From NCBI GenBank assembly GCA_021778295.1, contig JAJYCP010000005.1:1-34046 (forward strand): a DNA stretch of 34,046 nucleotides, given 5' to 3'. A program made the translations under genes and the position numbers. Below are positions 1-6,327 of this stretch, one piece after another (position 1 is the stretch's first letter; each line of letters opens with the position of its first letter). The notes beneath the pieces were generated by a model that was given only the letters and a program-made list of their open reading frames with translations, did no database searches and was not told the DNA's origin. The stretch is from a bacterium (lineage in GTDB: Bacteria > Patescibacteriota > Minisyncoccia > Phycocordibacterales > Phycocordibacteraceae).

Positions 1-172
1 GGAGTACGCCGTCTTTTTCTGCTGAAAAAGCGGCTCGTACTCGCGCCGTTACCACAGAGAGTACTTCCACGTTTCTAACTCGCTCCGCTCGTAAGAAACG
101 TGTGGTCGCGCGCTCCGTAAGCCTCTTACTGCCGCATACCCCTCGCGGGGAAACGGGGGTTTGAAATGGGTT
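1..172. repeat. Palindromic intergenic element, copy A (cut by window edge)
   Basis: This is the right part of an element that recurs at 5897-6033 and 33921-34046. It contains a hairpin with stem ctttttc (13-19), loop tgct and gaaaaag (24-30), enclosed by gagtacg (2-8) and cgtactc (36-42). It ends in an arm, tttgaaatgggtt (160-172), that is the inverse of the left end of copy C. Compared with copy B, about 60 bp that themselves fold are inserted after position 49. The right end supplies a TTGAAA that may act as the -35 box of the pyrophosphatase gene. No protein is evident here. Confidence 0.8.
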
Positions 173-195
173 CCAACGCATTTATAAGGTATACT
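161..195 (+). promoter_or_regulatory. Putative ppa promoter
   Basis: TTGAAA (161-166) is followed after 16 bp by TATAAG (183-188), and TATACT lies at 190-195. If TATACT is the -10 box, transcription would start about at the ATG at 204. The -35 box lies inside the end of the palindromic element. The site is inferred from sequence only. Confidence 0.45.
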
Positions 196-203
196 CGGCT
201 CAT

Positions 204-728
204 ATGAACTTGTGGCACGATATAGATCCCGGTACGAAAGAAGAGATGAATGTCATCATTGAGATCCCAAAAGGATCGCACAATAAATACGAGATTGATA
301 AAAAGACCGGCATTATCAAACTCGACCGGGTCATGCACAGCGCGCAGGACTACCCTTTTGACTACGGTTTCATACCGCAGACGCTCTGGGACGATGGCGA
401 TGCACTTGATGTCGTACTGCTCACCACGCACCCGCTTGCGATCGGCATTCTCGCTCCTGCGCGGCCTATCGGCATCATGCACATGGTGGATGGCGGCGAC
501 GCGGACGAAAAAATCATCGCCGTCGCCTCGGGCGATCCGCGCTACGCGGAAGTGAAAGATATACGAGACGCGAATCAGCACGTACTCAAGGAAATAGCGC
601 ACTTCTTCGCAACATATAAGCAAATTCAAAAGAAAGAAGTTGCGGTCGGCGATTTTGAAGGCCGTTCTTTCGCCGAGGCCGCATACCTGCGGTCGCGGAA
701 AATGTACGACGATAAAAATAAAAAATGA
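204..728 (+). CDS. ppa: Inorganic pyrophosphatase (family I)
   Basis: Hydrolyses pyrophosphate to two phosphates in the cytosol and so drives nucleotide polymerisation and aminoacylation forward. The 174-residue length fits bacterial family I enzymes. The signature DDGDALDV (residues 63-70) carries the metal-binding aspartates, followed by DGGDADEK near residue 96 and a GDPRY segment that match the family's second acidic cluster. The ATG at 204 gives the usual N-terminus (MNLWHDIDPG) and has no Shine-Dalgarno sequence. A TATACT box ends 8 nt upstream, so the mRNA may be leaderless. The stop codon overlaps the start of a small membrane-protein gene (ATGA), indicating co-transcription. Identification is secure. 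Confidence 0.97.
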   Translation: MNLWHDIDPGTKEEMNVIIEIPKGSHNKYEIDKKTGIIKLDRVMHSAQDYPFDYGFIPQTLWDDGDALDVVLLTTHPLAIGILAPARPIGIMHMVDGGDADEKIIAVASGDPRYAEVKDIRDANQHVLKEIAHFFATYKQIQKKEVAVGDFEGRSFAEAAYLRSRKMYDDKNKK

Positions 729-904
729 GTATGGACGATGAAAAAACTCTTCCGATCGGCGTCCCATCTCCCAAAGCACAGTCCTGGGGAGCGGTCATTT
801 CCATCGTGCTCATCGTGCTCATGGTCATTATCGGAGCCTTCTATGCGTGGGGACAGCGGATTGCGCAGGAGCGTTCATTTCCCGTATCGTCCACGACGCC
901 TTAA
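725..904 (+). CDS. Small single-pass membrane protein (59 aa)
   Basis: This short frame overlaps the pyrophosphatase stop codon by 4 bp (ATGA), a typical translational-coupling arrangement. The product has a soluble acidic N-terminus (MSMDDEKTLP), one hydrophobic segment at about residues 21-42 rich in Val, Ile and Leu, and a short C-terminal tail ending in SSTTP. No family is recognised. The overlap, the clean membrane segment and the coding-like codon choice support a real gene. It may sit in the cytoplasmic membrane with a short outer tail, but its function is unknown and any link to pyrophosphate metabolism is speculative. Confidence 0.65.
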   Translation: MSMDDEKTLPIGVPSPKAQSWGAVISIVLIVLMVIIGAFYAWGQRIAQERSFPVSSTTP

Positions 905-919
905 TTAAGATGTACTTCT

Positions 920-1522
920 ATGTATAAATACACCCAACCGCATGCTTCGATGCTCGTGCCGATGGTCGTAGAAAAGAGCCAGTTCGGCGAGCGCGCGTAC
1001 GATATCTACTCACGTCTTCTCAAGGAACGCATCGTCTTTCTCGGGGGGCCGATAGACGATGACACGGCGAATCTGGTGATTGCGCAGCTGCTTTTCCTCG
1101 AGGCTGAAGATCCAAAAAAAGACATTTCGCTCTATATAAACTCGCCTGGCGGCTCAGTCACCGCAACTTTAGCGATGGTCGACACGATGAATCATGTAAA
1201 GCCGGCGGTCTCCACCGTATGCGTCGGCATGGCGGCTTCGGGCGCGGCCATTCTTCTTTCTGCAGGAGAGAAAGGAAAACGGTTCGCCCTCCCGAATGCC
1301 GAGATCATGATCCACCAGCCGCACGGCGGCGCCGAAGGACAGGCGACTGATATCGAAATCACTGCAAAACAGATAATAAAACTCCGCGAACGGTTGAATA
1401 AAATTCTCGCAAAAAATACCGGTCAGTCGCTTGAGAAAATCGAGAAGGACGTGGAACGCGATTTCTTCATGACCGCGGAGGAGGCGAAGAAGTACGGTCT
1501 TGTCGACCAGGTGTACAAGTAG
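920..1522 (+). CDS. clpP: ATP-dependent Clp protease proteolytic subunit
   Basis: Serine peptidase that forms the barrel-shaped core of Clp protease and degrades proteins fed in by a ClpX or ClpC ATPase. The full family length (200 aa) is present. The catalytic triad is intact: Ser107 in GMAASGAA, His132 in MIHQPHGG and Asp181 in ERDFFM, at the spacing of the Escherichia coli enzyme. The oxyanion-hole region INSPGGSV (73-80) is also present. The ATG at 920 gives a standard N-terminus with no clear ribosome binding site. It lies 15 bp after the small membrane-protein gene and is closed by a strong hairpin terminator at 1536-1580. No Clp ATPase is in the window. Confidence 0.97.
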   Translation: MYKYTQPHASMLVPMVVEKSQFGERAYDIYSRLLKERIVFLGGPIDDDTANLVIAQLLFLEAEDPKKDISLYINSPGGSVTATLAMVDTMNHVKPAVSTVCVGMAASGAAILLSAGEKGKRFALPNAEIMIHQPHGGAEGQATDIEITAKQIIKLRERLNKILAKNTGQSLEKIEKDVERDFFMTAEEAKKYGLVDQVYK

Positions 1523-1535
1523 TTAAAAATTAAGA

Positions 1536-1580
1536 GCATGAAAAACAGCGCGGCGCAAAGCGCCGCGCTGTTTTTCATGC
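1536..1580 (+). terminator. Rho-independent terminator after clpP
   Basis: A perfect 20-bp inverted repeat (1536-1555 and 1561-1580) flanks the loop caaag. Its GC-rich core cagcgcggcg is preceded by an A tract and followed by a T tract, so it could work in both directions. It separates clpP from the RNase Y gene. Confidence 0.9.
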
Positions 1581-1683
1581 TAGAGTCCAGGAACACCGTT
1601 TCGCTGCCCGACCTCACCCGCTGCCCGACCGCACACCCTTTTTAGAATCTTGCCCCCATGAATTGGGGATAATTGAACGGGTT

Positions 1684-3213
1684 ATGTCATTCAACATCGT
1701 ACTGCTATTGCTTGCGCTCTCGGGCGTGGGCGGCGTTGCGCTCGGCTACGTGCTGCGCGTCCTCATCGGTCTTGCACAACGCGGCTCGGTTGAACTCGAT
1801 ATCAAACAGAAACTGTTGCAGGCAAAAGAGCAGGCAACGAAGATACTGGCCGACGCGGAATACCGCGGAGCCGTTATCGAAACGGAGCGTCTTGCGCCTA
1901 TCGAAGAGCGCGAAGAAAAAGTCGCGTTACGGGAAGATCGTCTTGCCGCGCGCGAAGAATTCCTCGACTCCCGACAGCGTGATCTTGATGATAAGGAAAA
2001 TGAAGTGCGCGCGCGCGAGCAGGCGGTGGCGCGCACGAAGAGCGAAGCGGAGAATCTCGTCGCGGAGCGTTCCAAAGAGCTCGCAAAGATCGCGCATCTT
2101 TCAGAGACAGCCGCACGCGAAGAACTTTTTTCTGAAATCGAACGCACCCACGAGGAGGCTATCCTCTTGCGGCTCCAGAAACTCGCCGCAAACGGCCGCG
2201 AACGTCTCGAGGATAAGGCGCGCGCCATCCTCATAACCTCCATTCATCGCCTCGGGAATGCGGTTAATGCCGAGGTTATGTCGCTCTCCGTCATGCTTCC
2301 TTCCGAGGAAGTAAAGGGAAAAATAATCGGGAAAGAAGGCCGCAATATCAAAGCTTTTGAGCGCGCGACCGGCGTTGACGTTCTCATCGATGACGCACCG
2401 GATCGGATAGCGCTTTCGTCTTTCGACCCGCTGCGCAGAGCAATCGCAAAGATTGCGCTTGAAAAACTCATAGCCGACGGCCGTATCCAGCCCGCCAAGA
2501 TAGAGGAGACGGTAGAGAAAACGCGTGTCGAGGTTGCGGATATCATGAAGCAGAAAGGCGAAGCTGCGGCCTTTGAAAGCGGCGTCATAGGGCTTGATCC
2601 AAAACTTATCGCGCTCCTGGGGCGTCTCCATTTCAGGACGAGCTACGGACAGAATGTGCTGCAGCACTCTATCGAAATGGCGCATATCGCCGGTATGCTT
2701 GCCACGGAGCTCGGCGTTGACGCTTCCGTCGCGCGCACGGGAGCCCTCTTGCATGACATCGGCAAAGCGGTCGATCATGAGGTCCAGGGTACGCATGTCG
2801 AGATCGGGCGCAGAATCCTGGAGAAATTCGGCGTCGATAAGCGCGTCATCCAGGCGATGCAATCGCATCATGAGGAGTACCCGTATGAGACGCCCGAAGC
2901 AATCATCGTGCAGGTGGCGGATGCCATTTCAGGTAGCCGCCCGGGCGCCCGCCGCGATACGGTCGATCGCTATCTCGAACGCCTCAGCGATCTCGAGCGT
3001 CTCGCCGGCGCATTCGAGGGCGTCGAGAAAGTCTATGCCATTTCGGCAGGTCGCGAACTGCGGGTCTTTGTAAATCCCGGCAAAGTGTCCGATCTCGCGA
3101 TGCACGCGCTCGCGCGCGACATAGCGACGCGCATACAGGCTGAGTTGAAATACCCGGGTGAGATCAAGGTGAACATCATCCGCGAGAATCGAGTCGTAGA
3201 ATTCGCCCGCTAA
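1684..3213 (+). CDS. rny: Ribonuclease Y
   Basis: Membrane-anchored endoribonuclease that starts bulk mRNA decay in many bacteria. From the ATG at 1684 (509 aa) the order is: one transmembrane helix at about residues 4-26, a long charged coiled coil to about residue 170, a KH RNA-binding domain with GKIIGKEGRNIK (212-223), and an HD metal-dependent nuclease domain with HSIEMAHIAG and LLHDIGKA (His357-Asp358). This is the standard RNase Y layout at standard length. An in-frame TTG at 1663 would add seven residues but is less likely. A TAGAAT box at 1643-1648 suggests a leader of about 30 nt with a small cccc/gggg hairpin. The gene appears to be monocistronic. Confidence 0.96.
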   Translation: MSFNIVLLLLALSGVGGVALGYVLRVLIGLAQRGSVELDIKQKLLQAKEQATKILADAEYRGAVIETERLAPIEEREEKVALREDRLAAREEFLDSRQRDLDDKENEVRAREQAVARTKSEAENLVAERSKELAKIAHLSETAAREELFSEIERTHEEAILLRLQKLAANGRERLEDKARAILITSIHRLGNAVNAEVMSLSVMLPSEEVKGKIIGKEGRNIKAFERATGVDVLIDDAPDRIALSSFDPLRRAIAKIALEKLIADGRIQPAKIEETVEKTRVEVADIMKQKGEAAAFESGVIGLDPKLIALLGRLHFRTSYGQNVLQHSIEMAHIAGMLATELGVDASVARTGALLHDIGKAVDHEVQGTHVEIGRRILEKFGVDKRVIQAMQSHHEEYPYETPEAIIVQVADAISGSRPGARRDTVDRYLERLSDLERLAGAFEGVEKVYAISAGRELRVFVNPGKVSDLAMHALARDIATRIQAELKYPGEIKVNIIRENRVVEFAR

Positions 3214-3252
3214 CGTTATTGCGCACTATCCACGAGCTCCTGTAAAGGCCTC

Positions 3253-3280
3253 TTGCATAATGTGGCGCATTTCCTATACT
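3253..3280 (+). promoter_or_regulatory. Promoter of HU gene
   Basis: TTGCAT (3253-3258), a 16-bp spacer, and TATACT (3275-3280). The same -35 hexamer TTGCAT occurs before rpsL, tuf and rplC with good -10 boxes, which supports a sigma-70-type promoter. The leader to the ATG at 3336 would be about 50 nt. Confidence 0.65.
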
Positions 3281-3335
3281 TTCCCGCATACCCGCCTATA
3301 CATCGTGCCGCGGGGTTACCAGTTAGCAGATACTC

Positions 3336-3608
3336 ATGAACAAAGCAGATATTGTCGACAAGGTGCATGGCGTTCTCGGCTCCACGAAAGCCGACGCCGA
3401 ACGCGCCGTTGAGACGGTCATAGACTCGATTGTTTCCGGCCTCAAATCGGGTGACGAGGTTTCTATCGCGGGACTTGGTATCTTTGCAACGAAAGCGCGC
3501 CAGGCGCGCGAGGGCCGTAATCCCCGCACCGGTGAGACGATTCACATCGCGGCTTCGCGTACGGCAAAGTTCCGCCCGGCCAAAGCGCTCAAGGACGCGG
3601 TGAAATAA
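3336..3608 (+). CDS. HU family DNA-binding protein
   Basis: Histone-like dimeric protein that bends and compacts DNA. The length (90 aa) and sequence fit the HU/IHF family from end to end: N-terminal helices (MNKADIVDKVHG), a GDEVSIAGLGIFATKARQ core, and the DNA-binding arm signature GRNPRTGETIHIAAS (residues 61-75) with the conserved proline used for DNA intercalation, then a basic C-terminus. It is a single-gene unit with its own promoter (3253-3280) and a strong terminator (3656-3705). HU is preferred to IHF because the window offers no sign of a paired IHF subunit. Confidence 0.96.
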   Translation: MNKADIVDKVHGVLGSTKADAERAVETVIDSIVSGLKSGDEVSIAGLGIFATKARQAREGRNPRTGETIHIAASRTAKFRPAKALKDAVK

Positions 3609-3655
3609 GCCACTAAAACCAACGCTCATTTGGCAGTAAAAACTGCCGACAGTCT

Positions 3656-3705
3656 TTTAAAGAGAAAACCGTAGTACCCTCGGGTGCTACGGTTTTCTCT
3701 TTAAA
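3656..3705 (+). terminator. Terminator after HU gene
   Basis: A 19-bp perfect inverted repeat (tttaaagagaaaaccgtag at 3656-3674 and its complement at 3687-3705) extends inward by wobble pairs around a ctcg loop. A and T tracts on both sides suit bidirectional termination. Confidence 0.88.
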
Positions 3706-3714
3706 GCGCCGCAT

Positions 3715-3743
3715 TTGTTGAACTATCAATGCCACGCTACAAT
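3715..3743 (+). promoter_or_regulatory. Promoter of the CysH-like gene
   Basis: TTGTTG (3715-3720), a 17-bp spacer and TACAAT (3738-3743). The -10 box ends only 7 nt before the ATG at 3751, so the predicted transcript is leaderless. This also argues against the in-frame TTG at 3715 as the start codon. Confidence 0.55.
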
Positions 3744-3750
3744 CAGAATC

Positions 3751-4413
3751 ATGAACTATATTCAGAAAGTAGAGGATGCAAAAAAATTGATACGCGAGTC
3801 GATCGCTATCTATCCGAAAATTATTCTCGGATCTTCTTTCGGCAAGGATTCGATGGTGACACTCCACCTCGCCTTGTCGGTGAAACCCGATATTCCTGTA
3901 TTCTCGATCCTCGCCAACACCGAGTTCCCGGAAACGTATGCATTTGCGGAAGAAATGGTCCGTAAATATGAGTTGAATTACACGCCGCATATATTCGAGC
4001 AGGTGCAAGGCAAGAAATGCTGCGGGGAGCCGAAGGTTGAAAAGACGAGAGAGGCTCTCAAAGATTATGATGCCTGGATTTCCGGAGTGAGAAAAACGGA
4101 AGGCATCACAAGAGCCAATTTCAATCCGGTAGAAGAAAAAAACGGACTCACAAAAATCAATCCGATACTCGAGTTCACGGAATTGGACATCTGGAGATAT
4201 CTCGCACTCAATGAAGTTCCGGTAAATCCGAAATACAAAGAGGGTTACAGGAGTCTGGGATGTAGCCTCTGTTCTTTCCCCGAAGAGGATGAATCTGAAA
4301 GTGAGCGCGCGGGAAGGTGGAAAGGAACGGCGGACGCCTGCGGCGAATGCGGCATACACACGCATCCTTTGCGGAATTCGCTTTTGGAGCACAAAGAGGT
4401 GCGGGTTGCCTAG
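3751..4413 (+). CDS. Phosphoadenosine/adenosine phosphosulfate reductase family protein (CysH-like)
   Basis: CysH enzymes reduce APS or PAPS to sulfite. This 220-residue protein has the PP-loop GSSFGKDSMV (27-36), WISGVRKTEG (109-118), a Cys-Cys pair (90-91), a C-S-L-C pair (171, 174), ERAGRW (185-190) and the C-terminal ECGIH (199-203) whose cysteine is the catalytic nucleophile in the family. Both cysteine pairs that bind the [4Fe-4S] cluster in APS-type reductases are kept. The gene stands alone between a terminator and a tRNA gene, with no sulfate activation or sulfite reductase genes in the window. By eye it is more AT-rich than its neighbours, which suggests horizontal acquisition. The true substrate could instead be used for a nucleic-acid sulfur modification. 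Confidence 0.85.
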   Translation: MNYIQKVEDAKKLIRESIAIYPKIILGSSFGKDSMVTLHLALSVKPDIPVFSILANTEFPETYAFAEEMVRKYELNYTPHIFEQVQGKKCCGEPKVEKTREALKDYDAWISGVRKTEGITRANFNPVEEKNGLTKINPILEFTELDIWRYLALNEVPVNPKYKEGYRSLGCSLCSFPEEDESESERAGRWKGTADACGECGIHTHPLRNSLLEHKEVRVA

Positions 4414-4442
4414 CCTCTATTCTTATCTTACTACTCACTCGA

Positions 4443-4611
4443 GTGCGGGATAGGAGACCGCGAGTACGCTTATCGAAGCTTACAGCTTCAGTACACCTTA
4501 TGGATATTTTGCTTCAGGAAATCGCAAAATATGCTCACAAGGTTTTCGATTCTCCCACGCAGGCCTCCCAGGCCTGCTATCCCGCACAATTTCTCACCAG
4601 GTTCTAAATTG
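4443..4611 (-). repeat. tRNA-Gly 3'-end direct copy and inverted T-arm copy
   Basis: Downstream of the minus-strand tRNA-Gly, the 15-mer gtgcgggataggaga (4611-4625, end of the tRNA) is repeated directly at 4443-4457, 168 bp away. Between them lies an inverted copy of the tRNA end: ttcgattctcc (4545-4555) and tatcccgcacaattt (4578-4592) are complementary to 4621-4631 and 4606-4620. The inverted copy is split by a 22-bp insert containing the perfect palindrome gcaggcct-ccc-aggcctgc (4559-4577). A further hairpin, atattttgc/gcaaaatat with an 11-nt loop, lies at 4504-4532. No protein gene is seen here. Confidence 0.75.
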
Positions 4612-4682
4612 TGCGGGATAGGAGAATCGAACTCCTGCTCTCAGTTTGGAAAACTGACGTTCTGCCATTAAACTAATCCCGC
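4612..4682 (-). tRNA. tRNA-Gly (anticodon TCC)
   Basis: On the minus strand the sequence folds into a full cloverleaf. Acceptor GCGGGAT pairs with ATCCCGC, the anticodon loop is TTTCCAA with anticodon TCC, and the T-loop is TTCGATT in an AGGAG/CTCCT stem. The discriminator base is A, and the following bases are CAA, so CCA is not encoded and must be added by the nucleotidyltransferase found at 7184. A discriminator A is unusual for bacterial tRNA-Gly, where U is the norm. Confidence 0.93.
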
Positions 4683-4720
4683 CTAATGCGAGAATACCAT
4701 TTTTAGGTTAGCGTAGTCAT

Positions 4721-5896
4721 ATGTCGCGCTTCGCGCACTATTTCAGCATCGTTGCGGCGCTCATCCTCGGAGCTTTTATCGTCGCCTTCTCGGGCCATAC
4801 GGCTGTTTCGCATGTTCCCGCGACGGCTATCCCTGCTACTCCTTCAACGCTTTCCGTATTGCCCGGCTCTGTCGCCTCCACAAGTCTCGATTCGAGCAAG
4901 AGCGCGACGACAACTCGTTCGGAGCAAGCGGCTCCTGTTCCCGCTCAAAAAAAACCTGCCGCCTCGCCCGCACCCGCGTTTACCGCACCCCCCGCGCCTT
5001 TGTCGACGTCTACACCGCCCGCGGCGAAGCCGGTTTCCACTCCAGCCCCACTCCCCTCATCCGGGAATGCGGAATTTGATGCTTCCGCAGTGGCATTGCG
5101 TGCTGCACTCGTAAACATCATCTGTTACGCTCCCGCCGGAAGCGGCCTGCATTCCATTTCGGGCAGTGGCGTTTTCATCAGTCCCAAAGGCATCATCCTT
5201 ACCAATGCGCATATTGCGCAGTATTTCCTTCTCTTCAATCGCGGCGTTTCTTGCACCATACGTTCCGGAAGTCCCGCAGTGAGCCGCTATAGCGCAAAAC
5301 TTGTCTTTATTTCAAGCGCCTGGGTGCGTGCCAACACGGGAGTGCTCACCGAAACGGCCCCAAGCGGCACAGGCGAGTACGATTTTGCCCTCCTCGCTGT
5401 GGACACGAGCGTTACCGCCGATCCGCTCCCCGATCCGTTCTCTTTTGTACCGCTTGCCACTGCCCCGCCGGCATCCGGCACCCCGGTCGTTATCGCCTCC
5501 TATGGCGCGCAATTCCTTGACCTAAGCCAAGTGCAGCACGACCTCTTTCCGACGGTTGTTTTCGGTTCGGTAAAAAATGTATTCACCTTCGGCACGAACA
5601 CCATTGATGTGCTTGCGCTTGGAGGTTCCGCGGCGGCGCAAGAAGGCTCCTCGGGCGGCGGCGTCTCTAATGCCGCCGGCACGCTCGTCGGCACCATCAC
5701 CACAAGCACGGTACAAGGCGCAACCGCTACCCGTTCCTTAAGCGCGATAACCGCTTCCTATATCCGTGCCGAGTATGCAAGCGAGACCGGACAAGCGCTC
5801 GATCTCTTGCTTGCGGAATCGACCTCGACCGCTATCGCAAATTTCGCGCCGCAGATGCCTCCGCTCGAGTCAGTGTTAACTGCTGCTTTGCCCTAA
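4721..5896 (+). CDS. Secreted or anchored trypsin-like serine protease
   Basis: A 391-residue protein with an N-terminal hydrophobic segment (about residues 7-24) that is a signal peptide or membrane anchor. A Pro/Ala/Ser/Thr-rich linker (35-115) follows, then a chymotrypsin-fold peptidase domain (about 125-350). The catalytic triad is readable: His164 in LTNAHIA, Asp221 in EYDFALLAV and Ser311 in EGSSGGGV. The fold resembles the HtrA/DegP protease domain, but no PDZ domain follows and the protein ends about 40 residues after the domain. It probably cleaves proteins outside the cytoplasmic membrane. It starts 38 bp from the divergent tRNA-Gly and is followed by palindromic element copy B and a terminator. 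Confidence 0.85.
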   Translation: MSRFAHYFSIVAALILGAFIVAFSGHTAVSHVPATAIPATPSTLSVLPGSVASTSLDSSKSATTTRSEQAAPVPAQKKPAASPAPAFTAPPAPLSTSTPPAAKPVSTPAPLPSSGNAEFDASAVALRAALVNIICYAPAGSGLHSISGSGVFISPKGIILTNAHIAQYFLLFNRGVSCTIRSGSPAVSRYSAKLVFISSAWVRANTGVLTETAPSGTGEYDFALLAVDTSVTADPLPDPFSFVPLATAPPASGTPVVIASYGAQFLDLSQVQHDLFPTVVFGSVKNVFTFGTNTIDVLALGGSAAAQEGSSGGGVSNAAGTLVGTITTSTVQGATATRSLSAITASYIRAEYASETGQALDLLLAESTSTAIANFAPQMPPLESVLTAALP

Positions 5897-6033
5897 AACC
5901 CATCTCAAACCCCCGCTCGCGTATGCGACAGAAAGGAGTACGCCGTCTTTTTGTGCTCAAAAAGCGGCTCGTACTCGCGCCGTCGCGCTCCGTAAGCCTC
6001 TTTCCGCCGCATACGCGAGCGGGGGAGATGGGG
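5897..6033. repeat. Palindromic intergenic element, copy B
   Basis: The complete copy of the family. Outer arms cccccgctcgcgtatgcg (5910-5927) and its exact complement (6008-6025) form an 18-bp perfect stem. Inside is the hairpin ctttttg-tgct-caaaaag (5947-5964), enclosed by gagtacg (5936-5942) and cgtactc. Against copies A and C the hairpin has swapped C-G for G-C at its closing pair, and the outer arm has a second compensated change, so the fold is conserved rather than only the sequence. It starts directly after the protease stop codon. Confidence 0.85.
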
Positions 6034-6062
6034 AGGGTCGTCTCTCCCCATTTCTTTTCTTT
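6028..6062 (+). terminator. Terminator after the protease gene
   Basis: An 8-bp perfect stem, atggggag (6028-6035) and ctccccat (6044-6051), is followed by a T-rich run (tttcttttcttt). It overlaps the end of palindromic element copy B. Confidence 0.6.
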
Positions 6063-6235
6063 CAGTCGGGCCGCCGAGAATTGGTCACGAGTCACTAACC
6101 GAAATGCTCCGTGCACTCGCATTTCGTTAAGCGCTCTCGACCCCGGCTCGCCGGGTTCGCATGGCTCACCCATGGCTCCGCCTTTCAATTCTCGGGCGAA
6201 TGCTTCGCATTCTCGCCCCTCCTCATTTCTTTCAG
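6056..6235 (-). repeat. tRNA-Pro 3'-end direct copy and inverted T-arm copy
   Basis: The 28 bp at 6226-6253, covering the tRNA-Pro 3' end and 10 bp beyond it, are repeated exactly at 6056-6083, 170 bp away. An inverted copy of the T-arm, ttcaattctcgg (6184-6195), lies between them and is followed by a gaatgc-type hairpin. Another hairpin, cgaaatgc/gcatttcg with an 11-nt loop, lies at 6100-6126, and a cccgg/ccggg hairpin follows. The order of parts matches that downstream of tRNA-Gly at 4443-4611, although the sequences differ. No protein gene is seen here. Confidence 0.75.
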
Positions 6236-6306
6236 TCGGGCCGCCGAGAATTGAACTCGGTCTGCTTGCTCCCAAAGCAAGTGTACTACCGGCATACTCC
6301 GGCCCG
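6236..6306 (-). tRNA. tRNA-Pro (anticodon TGG)
   Basis: The minus strand folds with acceptor CGGGCCG/CGGCCCG, an anticodon stem CTTGC/GCAAG around loop TTTGGGA (anticodon TGG), and T-loop TTCAATT. The discriminator is A and the next bases are CTG, so CCA is not encoded. The CGGG start and the anticodon arm match typical bacterial tRNA-Pro. It lies 21 bp downstream of yraN on the same strand and may be processed from the same transcript. Confidence 0.95.
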
Positions 6307-6327
6307 TGAGCGACCATTCTAACAGTT

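Noticed and set aside
1658-1672. ATG at 1658 as start of the RNase Y gene
   Set aside because: It reads only four codons before a stop and is in another frame. The ATG at 1684 gives the normal membrane anchor.
4443-4520. A second tRNA gene starting with the repeated gtgcgggataggaga
   Set aside because: After the repeated 3' end there is no T-loop, anticodon arm or matching 5' acceptor, so it is only a partial copy.
4317-4607. 96-codon plus-strand frame overlapping the CysH-like gene and the tRNA-Gly repeat region
   Set aside because: It starts inside the conserved C-terminus of the reductase and runs through hairpins and tRNA repeats. No domain is visible.
6059-6230. CRISPR array, suggested by the repeated tttcttt-cagtcgggcc block
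   Set aside because: There are only two copies, one is part of a tRNA gene, and there is no regular spacer structure.
5923-6309. 128-codon plus-strand frame over the repeat element and tRNA-Pro
   Set aside because: It crosses a palindromic element, a terminator and a tRNA gene. The Ser/Pro/Arg-rich product has no domain.
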